NCBI RefSeq assembly: GCF_000003815.2
Contig: NC_049980.1
Location: 11,001,422-11,061,421 of the forward strand
DNA from: Branchiostoma floridae
Taxonomy: Eukaryota; Chordata; Leptocardii; Amphioxiformes; Branchiostomatidae
Reading direction: 5' to 3'
Length of the DNA: 60,000 bases
A program made the translations under genes and the position numbers. The notes under the pieces were generated by a model. The model was not told where the DNA came from. It did not search any database and saw nothing but the letters and a program-made list of their open reading frames with translations. Below, in pieces: positions 59,001-60,000 of this stretch (within the stretch, counting starts at the first letter, position 1; the number at the start of each line of letters is the position of its first letter).

Positions 59001-60000
59001 CTAATAGAAACAGATTTATGCTGCCCAATACACCTTAGGGCTAACATCTGAAGCACTTTTATACATATTTGTACACTTGGATGCCAGCTTTACGTCACCA
59101 TTGCAAATGATGACCCCAATTGACGGTTTATCTCTACCTAGTGGACTGATAAGACATTTGATTTCAGTCCCAAACGTTGCATGAATGATGACTTGGATCT
59201 TAATAAATATACTATGATAATTGTATCGTCCACATTACCAGCGAGTGAACTCTAAAAGCAAACATTGTGTCAGAACTGTCTCCAGGACCCGTCCCTCCGT
59301 CCTATAGGTCAACGGAAACTTTCTTGTTGGGAAAAAATTTTCCCTTTCCGTCCCAAAAAATCTGAACTTATTACATGAAATACAATGTACATGTAGATGA
59401 AAATGTGTTTTCATACATTGTATGCTAAAAATGCTTACCACTAAAATGAACATCACGAGCTCCCAAACAATGGGTGGGATGGAAAAAAATTAAGGCCCTG
59501 GGTTGTGTAATGAACAAACTGACTCTTAAGGTCCTAACATTATAGTCCCACAGGGCTTATAACAACATGATCCCATTACTAAGTGTCAAGAAAGTTGGTT
59601 ACAAAGCCTTAGGGTCTCATTGATGAGTTAGTGTACAACCGCACCACTCAGATTCCCAGGACTGTGTACCTCCGACCTAGCACGTGGCTGCAAAACTTTA
59701 CCTGTTAATTTCTTCAGTTACAAACAAGCTTTCACCAATCTAACTTTTGAGATCAGTTCTGCTGGCTAAAAGGGAATTTCTCACCACTAAAAACACGCGT
59801 CCATGCAACCGTTTATTTTTTGGCTCGGGTCTCTTTTAGGGTACCCACTCGGAGTAATACATCAATGAGACCTTTACCTTACTGTAAGTTGACTGGTATA
59901 TTGAAGAACTCTTCAGGCCCTACCTTTGTTGTTGGGTGGTTCTTCTTCCAGTAGTGCCTTGATGGTGTTGTGGATGTGAGACAGGGACTGCTCTTCATGC
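7784..60000 (-). CDS. Giant mosaic C-type lectin/CUB/TIL gene (49 exons seen, 5' end outside)
   Basis: Forty-nine minus-strand exons with GT-AG borders chain in phase into one open frame of about 2,780 residues ending in TAA at 7784-7786. Order: coil-like linker; CTLD1; coil; CTLD2-3; long coil; three CUBs; Cys module M1; CTLD4; M2; M3; CTLD5; M4; CTLD6; coil; linker; CTLD7-8; TIL; VWC-like; LGCWRD module; CTLD9-10; acidic tail. Nearly all domain borders are phase 1, the usual sign of extracellular exon shuffling. No membrane helix is seen, so secretion is inferred; the signal peptide must lie beyond the right edge. CTLD1, 2, 3 and 9 keep EPN or QPD plus WND, so Ca2+-dependent sugar binding is likely there. 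Coiled coils suggest oligomers. A role as a pattern-recognition or matrix lectin is inference. It could be two adjacent genes, but no internal stop, start or signal exon supports that. Confidence 0.85.
8591..9461. mobile_element. Harbinger-like MITE H2
   Basis: 871-bp element with 32-bp nearly perfect inverted ends (GGCCATACCAATTTAATTTG and on), flanked by TAA (8588-8590, 9462-9464). Subterminal TCGCCCTGTCGCTCC. Same superfamily features as H1. Non-coding. Confidence 0.8.
9560..9736 (-). CDS. CTLD10 exon b (divergent)
   Basis: Phase 1 to 1. Encodes FHFQYWQDKPEDLGSLAMIK, then DACWARNPF and LPVDCFTQLNFICEQ. It lacks EPN and WND, with a CW pair as in CTLD7 and 8. Confidence 0.83.
10098..10331 (-). 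CDS. Linker and CTLD10 exon a
   Basis: Phase 1 to 1. A Thr/Pro/Glu linker (KSTTETPVAEPTSPPS), then CPTSYSEFKGRCYGLSPMRA and CGEQGGQLVVHDDDPEWTQF. Confidence 0.87.
10624..10662 (+). repeat. LINE-like tail (AATA)n
   Basis: TTGCAATTTGAATAAATAAA followed by TAAATAAAT; probably a LINE 3' end. Confidence 0.4.
10734..11135 (-). CDS. CTLD9 (complete domain in one exon, EPN/WND)
   Basis: 134 codons, phase 1 to 1. Starts CTPGYELFRDNCYKAFDVEE. Then ACEDDGGMLAMPQDQ, YWIGLSDREKEGTWTWADGQ, SSWADGEPNSAGDEDCVVYA, KWNDVPC and NRFICQK. EPN and WND intact. Single-exon form as in CTLD1. Confidence 0.93.
11508..11576 (-). CDS. Thr/Ser/Pro linker exon
   Basis: Phase 1 to 1, 23 codons. Encodes TVATASPSTQAPKLEPVTET, a mucin-like spacer before CTLD9. 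Confidence 0.78.
12203..12508 (-). CDS. LGCWRD cysteine module exon
   Basis: Phase 1 to 1. Encodes GLGCWRDRGHRALTMLEGTD, then EKCYQVARSRGFPVFAVQDG, GQCFGSADGLNTYNKYGPST and DGEGGTWANEVYQITG. I recognise this module from other invertebrate and amphioxus extracellular proteins but know no settled family name; it is loosely WSC-like. The donor at 12201-12202 was chosen for phase; a GTGAGT site at 12142-12143 would extend the exon but breaks phase with the next. Confidence 0.85.
13202..13343 (-). CDS. VWC-like exon
   Basis: Phase 0 to 1, donor GTATGT. Continues CNYNGNHYD with DGETWADESPGHNCECAQSQ, then CLVMDCAQGYQHVI and WSCQQI. Without splicing the frame would stop three codons later, so the donor is required. 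Confidence 0.85.
13752..13954 (-). CDS. TIL domain exon
   Basis: Phase 1 to 0. Encodes CPAHSSWTDCGSACPVSCDT, then CPEICTPGCQCDDGYVLDGS and DCIPKEQC, the trypsin-inhibitor-like cysteine-rich pattern with about ten cysteines. Ends CNYNGNHYD, the start of a VWC-like segment. TIL followed by VWC occurs in mucin/VWF-type proteins. Confidence 0.92.
14016..14385. mobile_element. hAT-like MITE, copy B
   Basis: Termini CAGGCTTTTAGC and GCTAAAAGCCTG with a perfect 8-bp duplication CCCTGTGT (14008-14015, 14386-14393). Clearly related to 2531-2852 and in the same orientation, despite lying in another gene. Confidence 0.88.
14584..14634 (-). CDS. 17-codon linker exon
   Basis: Phase 1 to 1. Encodes APVVVDSLSPTVQQTTL, a Ser/Thr/Val spacer between CTLD8 and the TIL domain. 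Confidence 0.7.
15132..15293 (-). CDS. CTLD8 exon c (divergent)
   Basis: Phase 1 to 1. Encodes LPQDIWVDTVGPSHYNPAGS, then DVCWLRF, WDCNSLHNFICEK. Same layout as CTLD7 exon c. Confidence 0.85.
15688..15790 (-). CDS. CTLD8 exon b
   Basis: 103 bp, phase 0 to 1. Encodes EAKHVCQMDGGNLLQASDDS, then DWTEAMNRARQQLT. The GTCTGG donor is weak but gives the same length and phase as CTLD7 exon b. Confidence 0.8.
15998..16173 (-). CDS. Linker and CTLD8 exon a
   Basis: Phase 1 to 0. A Thr/Gln/Pro linker (TTERIPTAQVTTPQPTN), then LSCDSDYILYEDMCYKPFNY. Confidence 0.85.
16598..16652 (+). repeat. LINE-like tail (AAAC)n
   Basis: GGAGATCCCAATAAAACAAA followed by CAAACAAACA, the style of an L2/CR1 3' terminus. 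Confidence 0.4.
16756..16905 (-). CDS. CTLD7 exon c (divergent, no sugar site)
   Basis: Phase 1 to 1. Encodes YKIWVDSTALREHTGMSRRC, then WLHFV, ECDRMKHFICEK. EPN and WND are absent; a Cys-Trp pair precedes the last disulphide. Confidence 0.82.
17455..18000. repeat. GC-rich retroelement-like insertion next to CTLD7 exon b
   Basis: Much richer in GC than its neighbours. Contains GGATATCCGGCCGTAAAA, a phrase common in RTE-like LINE remnants, and TCATCGATAAGGGACAGGAT. No open frame. It ends close to the CTLD7 exon b donor. Confidence 0.45.
18018..18120 (-). CDS. CTLD7 exon b
   Basis: 103 bp, phase 0 to 1. Encodes ANSRCRAEGGQLLTWKDSHG, then EKLVHTLQTQN. Same length as CTLD8 exon b. Confidence 0.85.
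18281..18375 (-). CDS. CTLD7 exon a
   Basis: Phase 1 to 0. Encodes CSPDYLEFGTKCYRLGRREL. The GTTGGT donor was chosen over GTATTC four bases away because only the former keeps the frame into exon b. Confidence 0.75.
18846..19017 (-). CDS. Coil end and Thr/Pro/Gln linker exon
   Basis: Phase 0 to 1. Encodes ESFLDVIEMEKEEIAAQCSS, then TIANLTSILEQLYLPDTST and a PQ/TTQQPQ hinge. One free Cys, possibly for an inter-chain disulphide. Confidence 0.82.
19621..19841 (-). CDS. Coiled-coil exon between CTLD6 and CTLD7
   Basis: Phase 1 to 0. Encodes VDTLLSIIQQQEDRLVSQQD, then TMLELEDTISHTEQELD and QNRLVQQLMANISTQ. Acid/Gln heptads; contains an NIS sequon. Confidence 0.85.
20586..20738 (-). CDS. CTLD6 exon c (EPS/WND)
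   Basis: Phase 1 to 1. Encodes FSSWMAGEPSHQTPGWDWLS, then DENCVSM, LWNDKTC and LPYICQK. Confidence 0.9.
21158..21237 (-). CDS. CTLD6 exon b
   Basis: Phase 2 to 1. Encodes RDEYWIGLSDVRESEEFVWS, then DGSPIT. Confidence 0.88.
21534..21711 (-). CDS. CTLD6 exon a
   Basis: Phase 1 to 2. Encodes CPESYSLHNQVCYKAS, then AEEACAEDTASLVVIRD and QHFLEEVT. The usual GG-L motif is TAS-L here. Confidence 0.88.
22071..22229 (-). CDS. Two-cysteine module M4 exon
   Basis: Phase 1 to 1. Thr/Pro-rich lead, then CEDLVAYANGILQSPTVIQS and ISEDCLQLQS. Spacing C-x23-C. Confidence 0.85.
22519..22653 (-). CDS. CTLD5 exon c (EPS/WND)
   Basis: Phase 1 to 1. Encodes YNNWQPGEPSNHLWWENCVH, then LKWNDQTC and GYICEI. WND kept, EPN altered to EPS. 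Confidence 0.9.
23371..23477 (-). CDS. CTLD5 exon b
   Basis: Phase 2 to 1. Encodes GECCKLHQMGYWIGLKDIND, then GNFIWSDGTTLT. It carries an unusual extra CC pair. Confidence 0.88.
23803..23856. repeat. Minisatellite, 18 bp x 3
   Basis: Three perfect copies of GTAAGCCGACTCAGTATA in the intron between CTLD5 exons a and b. Confidence 0.9.
24056..24233 (-). CDS. CTLD5 exon a
   Basis: Phase 1 to 2. Encodes CPEGYLFHQQKCYWISKDV, then CGSLGGKLAVVKDAATQEF and LADYI. Confidence 0.9.
24724..24912 (-). CDS. Two-cysteine module M3 exon
   Basis: Phase 1 to 1. A Thr-rich lead, then CEDLVVLASQNILPRDVVID and MLEYCPQLQS, then VPTTPAPTTPDK. Spacing C-x23-C. Adjacent to M2, so the pair is a tandem exon duplication. 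Confidence 0.85.
25486..25677 (-). CDS. Two-cysteine module M2 exon
   Basis: Phase 1 to 1. A Ser/Thr/Pro lead (SANPTPTVTST), then CEDMVHAYITQNQIIASPSV and ISGMLEYCQQLQS. Spacing C-x26-C. Shares CED-[LM]-V and C-x-QLQS with M3 and M4. Confidence 0.85.
26108..26251 (-). CDS. CTLD4 exon c (degenerate sugar site)
   Basis: Phase 1 to 1. Encodes YSSWAEGESDSHLEEEPCVH, then WWTDLEC and LNFVCEL. EPN is replaced by ESD and WND by WTD, so canonical Ca2+-dependent sugar binding is doubtful. Confidence 0.9.
26460..26557 (-). CDS. CTLD4 exon b
   Basis: Phase 2 to 1. Encodes TSAYWIGLQNVMEGNFIWSD, then GSQLM. Confidence 0.9.
26767..26874. mobile_element. 108-bp palindromic MITE with 9-bp target duplication
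   Basis: Almost perfect inverted repeat from TAGCCTGAGTATCATCCTCC to its complement, with TAGCGAAAGTCG / CGACTTTCGCT at the centre. TCTCAGCAT flanks it on both sides (26758-26766, 26875-26883). A 9-bp duplication suggests a Mutator-type transposase. Confidence 0.88.
26962..28273. repeat. Octamer-rich tandem repeat element
   Basis: Bounded by ACCTTTGCCA and TGGCAAAGGT. Inside are about three units of roughly 243 bp (starts near 27305, 27546 and 27793), each with ATTATGCAAATTAGC / ATTTGCATAAT pairs and 'atgacgatccgtcaacacg'. A GC-richer block with GCCGCTAGGGGGCCCA follows. ATGCAAAT is the POU octamer. A related copy is near 56350-57320. Confidence 0.7.
28527..28736. mobile_element. Diverged MITE related to 51460-51703
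   Basis: Begins TTGTAACGCTACTTTACCTT and ends with the complement-like AATAAAGGTGAACTACTGTA. An inner 'atccgttgt' / 'acaacgtata' pair repeats the arrangement of the better copy. Confidence 0.6.
28790..28958 (-). CDS. CTLD4 exon a
   Basis: Phase 1 to 2. Encodes CPEGFFSHGQKCYWVSDM, then AEGLCEGLGGRLAVIKDAD and QQFLADFI. Very close to CTLD5 exon a. Confidence 0.9.
29193..29435. repeat. TGAG microsatellite
   Basis: About 240 bp of (TGAG)n with interspersed TGAGTGTCAG variants, inside an intron. No other content. Confidence 0.95.
29606..29788 (-). CDS. Two-cysteine module M1 exon
   Basis: Phase 1 to 1, 61 codons. A Gly/Thr/Pro lead, then CDSLHNMYGNFLSPSALSMM, RSLYNC and a Thr/Ser-rich tail. The most diverged of four similar modules (M2 25486, M3 24724, M4 22071). 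Spacing C-x24-C. Family not recognised. Confidence 0.82.
30377..30498 (-). CDS. CUB3 exon c
   Basis: Phase 2 to 1. Encodes YTGSYYAGEVYTSKTNEVQL, then NFTSDHSNSESGFKLIYRSY. Contains an NFT sequon. Confidence 0.9.
30585..31842 (-). mobile_element. Dead Tc1/mariner element with about 205-bp inverted repeats
   Basis: Ends CACTCAGCACAAAAAGTTTG and its complement, each next to TA (30583-30584, 31843-31844). The inverted repeats run to about 30790 and from about 31638. Inside, on the minus strand (about 31169-31492), a degenerate frame shows VVTYRDTIL, GPNAVLQEYN and SPHRAR, recognisable as Tc1/mariner DDE transposase with the catalytic Asp of 'QDN' replaced. Length (1258 bp) is typical of the superfamily. 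Confidence 0.85.
32118..32197 (-). pseudogene. Decayed duplicate of CUB3 exon b
   Basis: Just downstream of the real exon, a stretch reads TDNDFLNLCHFPRRVK up to a GTAAAA donor-like site, matching the exon's 3' half and donor. It lacks the exon's first half and an acceptor. A relic of local exon duplication. Confidence 0.7.
32240..32336 (-). CDS. CUB3 exon b
   Basis: Phase 1 to 2. Encodes YLIEIIFEDFDLESGYDFLN, then ISDFPSGTNLK. Confidence 0.9.
32612..32755 (-). CDS. CUB3 exon a
   Basis: Phase 1 to 1. A TATIATAT linker, then CEGLDEYNSIITSPGYQTDA and CNYTIKAHP. Close relative of CUB2 exon a. Confidence 0.9.
32787..33125. repeat. Palindrome array, left inverted arm
   Basis: Mirror copy of 41308-41671, starting about 30 bp from the CUB3 exon. 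Contains about eight CCTGCAGG palindromes, some as direct repeats of 'ggaagcgtttttcctgcagg'. Open frames through it (PAGIPAG or LQEFLQE) are artefacts of the repeat. Confidence 0.9.
34695..34829 (+). repeat. tRNA-derived SINE, copy 3 (diverged)
   Basis: GTGGCGACAGCGGTAGCGTA (A-box-like), TTGTGATCCGGCTGC, B box GGTTTGAATCC, then CGCCCCTCTGGTTGTTTCAC. Opposite orientation to and older than copies 1 and 2. Confidence 0.65.
34905..35155. repeat. Hairpin repeat with nested direct repeats
   Basis: GGAATATACACCGGTAAGCT at about 34911 is mirrored near 35040-35062, with a loop of about 80 bp. AAGCTTCCCAGAGAGGCCGG occurs twice (about 34993 and 35127). No gene. Confidence 0.7.
35462..36655. repeat. TAACGCTTAACGG arrays flanking about 175-bp tandem units
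   Basis: Short arrays of TAACGCTTAACGGTAAATTC-like units lie at 35462-35555 and 36490-36655. Between them, about 175-bp units recur, marked by CTGAAACGCCATTTACTGCA-like text near 35879, 36060, 36225 and 36405. Probably a composite satellite or a transposon with subterminal repeats. Confidence 0.65.
36734..36912 (-). repeat. tRNA-derived SINE, copy 1
   Basis: Same unit as 37017-37195, including the tRNA-like head and the CGCCCCTCTGGTTG tail. The near identity and short spacing suggest recent tandem duplication or two recent insertions. Confidence 0.75.
37017..37195 (-). repeat. tRNA-derived SINE, copy 2
   Basis: On the minus strand it has a tRNA-like head with B box GGGTTCGAATCCC, then GGGTGTTGTTTCTTTC and CGCCCCTCTGGTTGTTTCAC. 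Nearly identical to 36734-36912, about 104 bp away. It is not a tRNA gene: the tRNA fold is incomplete and the unit is repeated with a non-tRNA tail. Confidence 0.75.
38318..38630 (-). pseudogene. LINE C-terminal fragment
   Basis: A frame reads RICQYCNLNKIEDECHFIVY with a preceding RIPLEQ and following C, the CxxC...HxxxxC zinc-like motif found after the reverse transcriptase of some non-LTR retrotransposons. A second frame continues KKFIFLMQLDQPYIID and YIYNCFKR, so the copy is frameshifted and dead. Confidence 0.6.
41308..41671. repeat. Palindrome array, right inverted arm
   Basis: Roughly ten TTCCTGCAGGAA units (each an SbfI site CCTGCAGG) followed by about 165 bp of unique flank. The whole block is a near-identical inverted copy of 32787-33125, with extra palindrome units. 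Confidence 0.9.
42286..42404 (-). CDS. CUB2 exon c
   Basis: Phase 2 to 1. Encodes YTGSTTPRMYTSWTNEVQLQ, then FTSDESLTRRGFNLTYGSY. Very like CUB3 exon c (30377-30498), pointing to internal duplication. Confidence 0.9.
42804..42894 (-). CDS. CUB2 exon b
   Basis: Phase 1 to 2. Encodes HIVKIIFVDFDLEDPYDSLE, then VTNQPGENKT, the middle of the CUB. Confidence 0.9.
43290..43436 (-). CDS. CUB2 exon a
   Basis: Phase 1 to 1. An Ala/Thr linker (EAATTATTATAT), then CEGLYLDTNTITSPGYPAEY and HCTYTIKAPP. Confidence 0.9.
43725..43852 (-). CDS. CUB1 exon b
   Basis: Phase 2 to 1. Encodes GPGRQYVSNTNEVQLHFTSD, then GFSLSYIFHG, the last CUB strands. The last two CUB cysteines are not evident, so it is a two-cysteine CUB. 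Confidence 0.88.
44460..44545. repeat. Solo right end of a Harbinger-like MITE
   Basis: CACCTTGTCGCTCCG, a T-rich run, and a terminus with GAGCCAACAAATCAA and ending TTGGCC before TTA. This matches the right end of H2 (8591-9461). No matching left end was found, so the copy is truncated. It ends 18 bp from the CUB1 exon. Confidence 0.6.
44564..44771 (-). CDS. CUB1 exon a
   Basis: Phase 1 to 2, donor GTGAGT. Encodes TCGGRYETAPGTISSPGYPE, then YPDNSDCTYTITAPPGQLI and FDLEESYDDLEM. Shows the CUB signature (SPGYP-xYP, C-YTI-APPG, F-LE-YD-L). The acidic residues include a possible Ca2+ site. Confidence 0.92.
45303..45476 (-). CDS. Second coiled-coil exon
   Basis: 58 codons, phase 1 to 1. Encodes DLQADLQARDELIQEQAQHI, then ASLQHQLEEEDQLTRLIQ, continuing the coil, followed by a Pro/Thr/Gln hinge (TVQTMPQPAQ) before CUB1. 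Confidence 0.85.
45775..47015. mobile_element. 1.24-kb element with CTCTCACCTCTCAAATA inverted ends
   Basis: Termini CTCTCACCTCTCAAATA and its complement at 46999-47015, each next to TA. Subterminal GTACGTTTATT / GGGGTACTTTTATT blocks repeat inside each end. The centre (about 46027-46490) carries another insert with 'accggtac'. TA flanks suggest a TA-target DNA transposon; no transposase seen. Confidence 0.7.
47234..47827 (-). CDS. Long coiled-coil exon
   Basis: 594 bp, phase 1 to 1, about 198 residues. Almost entirely Gln/Glu/Leu heptads. An internal motif recurs: QQLEQKEEEIQDKSRII, QQLQQKDKELQNKTETI and QQLQQKDDVLLNKTEII. The NKT sequons could be N-glycosylated if secreted. Likely an extended parallel coil that multimerises the lectin. 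It ends SSGDLG. Confidence 0.9.
48234..48383 (-). CDS. CTLD3 exon c (QPD/WND, galactose-type)
   Basis: Phase 1 to 1. Encodes YSDWIGRQPDNRIQRSDGED, then CVIM, MWNDMGC and HFVCEK. QPD replaces EPN while WND is kept. By the Drickamer rule QPD favours galactose, so this domain probably differs in specificity from CTLD1, 2 and 9. Confidence 0.92.
48821..48915 (-). CDS. CTLD3 exon b
   Basis: 95 bp, phase 2 to 1. Encodes HLQGYKDGYWIGLNDIENEG, then TFVWSDGSTLK. The acceptor at 48916-48917 was chosen because a second AG nine bases further in breaks the frame. Confidence 0.88.
49537..49738 (-). CDS. CTLD3 exon a
   Basis: Phase 1 to 2. A short linker (TMQTQDFWGL), then SCTAGYMLLLQKCYKLS and AQSVCEKEGGQLATI. 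N-terminal half of CTLD3. Confidence 0.9.
50513..50665 (-). CDS. CTLD2 exon c (EPN/WND)
   Basis: Phase 1 to 1. Encodes YTNWFPNEPNNFEGRGEDCV, then MWNDRHC and LRFVCEK. EPN and WND are intact, predicting mannose-type specificity. Confidence 0.92.
50984..51078 (-). CDS. CTLD2 exon b
   Basis: 95 bp, phase 2 to 1. Encodes VWIGLNDRREEGKFVWSDGM apart from one residue count; the WIGL core and W-SDG loop are clear. The equivalent exon of CTLD3 is also 95 bp. Confidence 0.9.
51460..51703. mobile_element. MITE with TAACGCTAGTTTACC termini
   Basis: Inverted ends (GTAACGCTAGTTTACCTTTA near 51474, complement ending at about 51699) and a second inverted block, 'ggggtaacctatatccgttg' near 51505, mirrored at about 51653-51672. 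A diverged relative lies at 28527-28736. Non-coding, in the intron between CTLD2 exons a and b. Confidence 0.75.
51791..51974 (-). CDS. CTLD2 exon a
   Basis: Phase 1 to 2. Encodes RCPDNYTETFNGKCYRFS, then AQDTCGHDGGRLATI, the N-terminal half of a long-form CTLD with the first two disulphide cysteines. Confidence 0.9.
52010..52190. repeat. Foldback (hairpin) repeat in intron
   Basis: Arms such as TTTTGGAAGTGGTCAGACG (52057-52075) are mirrored at about 52133-52151, and the outer ends carry GCCAAAAAGCA / TGCTTTTTGGC. The element is almost wholly self-complementary around 'cacagacgaatcaaa'. Type not determined. Confidence 0.75.
52281..52436 (-). CDS. Short coiled-coil exon after CTLD1
   Basis: 52 codons, phase 1 to 1. 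Contains MDPEQLYQVLQQQQDKIQEQ followed by ENIIVTLQDRI, a heptad-like Gln/Glu-rich helix, then a Gly/Pro tail (EEQAPGG). Probably an oligomerisation stalk between CTLD1 and CTLD2. Confidence 0.82.
52655..53041 (-). CDS. CTLD1 (complete domain in one exon)
   Basis: 129 codons, phase 1 to 1. Starts CPISGYVSFNGRCYK and has the WLGLTD core, WVFEDG, GEPNN, AEDCLVF, RWNDLRC and a final GFICQ. EPN and WND, the canonical long-form Ca2+-site motifs, are both intact, predicting mannose/glucose-type sugar binding. Unlike CTLD2-6 it has no internal intron, a trait shared only with CTLD9. Confidence 0.92.
53159..53870. repeat. Foldback element split by an assembly gap
   Basis: Arms of about 285 bp: AAGGTATCTAGGTTGGCTAA at the left is mirrored at the right end (TTAGCCAACCTAAATACCTT). 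Both arms carry 'tgacgtcatca', 'aggggcaata' and the 'ctttcatcattatgcacatg' block. The 100-N gap sits exactly in the loop, as expected where a long hairpin blocks sequencing or assembly. Confidence 0.92.
53449..53548. other. Assembly gap (100 N)
   Basis: Exactly 100 N at the centre of the foldback; true length unknown. Confidence 0.97.
55480..56100 (+). pseudogene. Penelope-like element reverse transcriptase fragment
   Basis: Frames read EEQTAVNDLATYQDMVILSA, then DKG and VVLDREQYEWYK, matching the Penelope-like 'ILPADKG-VVV-D' start. After an unrelated stretch they read PTLEQPPAFYGCLKIH, matching 'PR-YGLPKIHK'. Frameshifts and stops break it; non-functional. Confidence 0.65.
56350..57320. 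repeat. Octamer-rich repeat element, second copy
   Basis: TTAATTATGCAAATTATGCA, CTCCTCTTTCTCAGTTACA, ACCATAACAATCCGTCAACC and AGCCGCTAGGGGGCCCAAAC match the order of parts in 26962-28273. End near TTGGCGAAGGTAA. The left limit is uncertain. Confidence 0.6.
58160..58600 (+). pseudogene. Penelope-like C-terminal (GIY-YIG region) remnant
   Basis: In shifting frames: 'IPYIAKKFGKTQTDLQKL', 'TSFKPHPTLC', 'RPGQC', and near 58530 'FWFEQGVREAI'. This order and the final motif match the C-terminal part of Penelope-like retroelements. Heavily decayed; the catalytic centre is not readable. Confidence 0.55.
59611..59874. repeat. Possible short inverted-end element
   Basis: AGGGTCTCATTGATG at 59611 and CATCAATGAGACCTT ending at 59874 are inverted. 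No target duplication was resolved. Confidence 0.35.
59924..60000 (-). CDS. Coil-like linker exon, probably the lectin gene's most 5' visible exon
   Basis: The 77 bases read HEEQSLSHIHNTIKALLEEE followed by PPNNK and a phase-1 GTAGGG donor. Phase 1 fits the next exon (CTLD1), and the text resembles the linker in exon 18846-19017 (STIANLTSILEQLY). Assignment to the lectin gene is inferred from phase and style; the 6.9-kb intron makes it less certain. Confidence 0.55.

Larger units (their letters stand above)
53042..59923. other. 6.9-kb intron or intergenic region with foldback and retroelement relics
   Basis: Holds the foldback at 53159-53870, a 'GGACCTGAA' repeat copy near 53985-54115, a decayed Harbinger-like end near 54185-54235, Penelope-like fragments and an octamer repeat copy. 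I saw no lectin exon here, nor a signal-peptide exon. The stretches 54240-55480 and 58600-59600 show nothing I can name. Confidence 0.6.

Overview
This is metazoan nuclear DNA: AT-rich, with interrupted genes, GT-AG introns and many short non-autonomous transposons. The EFR3 homologue, the density of C-type lectin-like domains (CTLDs), and the CUB, TIL and 'LGCWRD' cysteine modules best fit a cephalochordate (amphioxus, Branchiostoma-like). The organism call is inference. Two runs of exactly 100 N (7346-7445 and 53449-53548) are scaffold gaps of unknown true size.

Left part (1-4198, + strand): six consecutive exons of an EFR3 homologue, the plasma-membrane adaptor that anchors the type III PI 4-kinase complex. 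All six join in frame. They correspond roughly to residues 136-330 of the human proteins. The 5' exons lie outside the window and no 3' exons were recognised downstream. From 4.2 to 7.7 kb there is only non-coding DNA, a Harbinger-like MITE and a gap.

Main part (7784-60000, - strand): one very large mosaic gene. I resolve 49 exons. Their phases chain from the right edge (the gene continues off the window) to a stop codon at 7784-7786. This gives one uninterrupted frame of about 2,780 residues without the N-terminus. Domain order, N to C: coil-like linker, CTLD1, coiled coil, CTLD2, CTLD3, 198-residue coiled coil, second coiled coil, CUB1-CUB2-CUB3, Cys module M1, CTLD4, modules M2 and M3, CTLD5, module M4, CTLD6, coiled coil, linker, CTLD7, CTLD8, TIL domain, VWC-like segment, LGCWRD module, CTLD9, CTLD10, acidic tail. 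No transmembrane segment was seen. It is probably a secreted, oligomerising, multi-specificity lectin: CTLD1, 2 and 9 carry EPN/WND (mannose-type), CTLD3 carries QPD (galactose-type), CTLD5 and 6 carry EPS, and CTLD4, 7, 8 and 10 have lost the sugar/Ca2+ site. M1-M4 are a recurrent two-cysteine module that I cannot assign to a named family.

Introns hold mobile DNA: hAT-like MITEs with 8-bp target duplications, Harbinger-like MITEs, a dead Tc1/mariner element with long inverted repeats, a 108-bp palindrome with a 9-bp duplication, Penelope-like and LINE fragments, tRNA-derived SINEs, tandem octamer repeats, and an 8.2-kb segment bounded by inverted arrays of TTCCTGCAGGAA palindromes.
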